A stretch of DNA of 6,076 nt from JBNJGT01 sp964473285 (GTDB lineage Archaea; Nanobdellota; Nanobdellia; Woesearchaeales; JACJVW01), in contig CAYYOI010000072.1 in NCBI GenBank assembly GCA_964473285.1, positions 1 through 6,076 on the forward strand, read 5' to 3'. Every line of letters starts with the position of its first letter. The first letter of the stretch is position 1. The position numbers were made by a program, and so were the translations under genes. The notes below the pieces were generated by a model, which did no database searches, had not been told where the DNA came from, and saw nothing but the letters and a program-made list of their open reading frames with translations. This document shows, piece by piece, positions 5,378 through 6,076 of the stretch.

Positions 5378-6076
5378 TTAGTTCCCCTGCAAATGAATCA
5401 AGTTAGCTAATACATTTCTATTCTGTAGTCTCCATGTTTGCATTACTGATAAACATACATTAATCCAATTTTTGCCAACTTCTGTCCTATAACATCCCAT
5501 CCTTTTTCTGTGCATAACAATTCTTCTTAATCCCTGCTCAGCAAGATTATTTTGGAAAGGCACTCCTGGATAATTCCATGCATTAAACCAATCATCTCCT
5601 CCATTTTCTGTTAACTTAGCTAATTTCCTTCCCCACTTTTGTGTTTTTAGACAACCCACTATATCATTTAATTGGAATTTGAAATATTTTTTGGCCTTGT
5701 TTTCAGGAACATCTTGTGTATATCCCTTTAATTCATTATATAGTTTTTTAATCCGTCTATGAAATACTTCAGCATCCTTGTACTTTTTCGTTAGGTCTTC
5801 AAACTCCCTTATTAAATGAGTCCAGCAACGTTGACGTAGTGGTATATCATCATAGCCCTTGTATCCATCAGTTATACATACGCCACCATAATTACTTAGT
5901 AGTTTATTCGCAATCCATTTGCCTCGACTGAGTTCAGCATTAAGGAGAGCAATACCATTTGTAAATATACCCCCCGCTTGTCCTTTTTGCCCATCTTTAC
6001 GTAAACCTGTTTCATCGACAGTTAATATAGGGTGATTCATTTATTTCTTTTTCAAGCAATTCGCGTATGGGTTGCA
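5378..6076 (-). pseudogene. IS66-family transposase, frameshifted and cut by the window edge
   Basis: The continuous part (6040-5378, 220 residues from an internal ATG) is the catalytic domain of an IS66-type DDE transposase. It has TVDETG with D9, CITDGYKGYDD with D58, RCWTHLIREFEDL, and FQNNLAEQGLRR with E168, followed by HRKRMGCYRTEVG and a C-terminal helix region. All three catalytic acids are intact. The N-terminal zinc-finger and helical part expected before it is missing: a TAA stands directly before the internal ATG. In the neighbouring frame, however, 6074-6030 reads QPIRELLEKEINESP, a good IS66 lead-in. Removing one C from the CCC at 6032-6030 would join it smoothly as ESPILTVDETG. 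The gene therefore looks broken by a one-base insertion, unless +1 frameshifting or a sequencing error explains it. The rest of the gene and the left end of the element lie outside the window; no terminal inverted repeat could be identified. Confidence 0.85.

Overview
The window looks archaeal. Four genes have an AT-rich TATA-like box. Three of these boxes are centred about 27 bases before the start codon, which fits leaderless transcripts, and poly-T runs follow several stop codons directly. The gene set also fits: a secreted Ig-like, sequon-rich, acidic protein with one C-terminal membrane anchor, and a tiny zinc-ribbon protein. By its style the cell-surface protein recalls S-layer-like proteins of uncultivated small-genome archaea (Woesearchaeota/Pacearchaeota-like DPANN). 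That placement is inference, because no ribosomal marker is present. Stop codons are standard.

Layout, left to right. At 100-663 (+) is a six-helix membrane protein of unknown function. It converges on a two-gene minus-strand operon: an M20-family zinc peptidase/deacylase (2624-1605) followed by a class II (DHH-DHHA2) inorganic pyrophosphatase (1603-698). The two genes are one base apart, and the ribosome binding site of the second lies in the end of the first. A short intergenic stretch (2625-2764) holds divergent promoters. The right-hand one drives a 52-residue CxxC...CxxC zinc-ribbon protein (2765-2923, +) that resembles RNA polymerase subunit P only loosely. Then come 295 bases without a convincing gene, containing two unrelated short tandem repeats (15-base and 17-base units). 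Next is a 693-residue secreted and anchored surface protein (5300-3219, -). At the right edge is an IS66-family transposase (minus strand, running off the window) whose reading frame is broken by what looks like a single extra C at 6030-6032.

How the genes work together: the peptidase and pyrophosphatase are almost certainly co-transcribed and translationally coupled, but no pathway link follows from their functions. The other genes look like independent units. The IS66 element ends just upstream of the surface protein's promoter. I see no CRISPR array, tRNA, rRNA or recognisable defence system. The most interesting items are the frameshifted transposase, the paired intergenic tandem repeats, the domain-restricted glycosylation sequons of the surface protein, and the orphan zinc ribbon.
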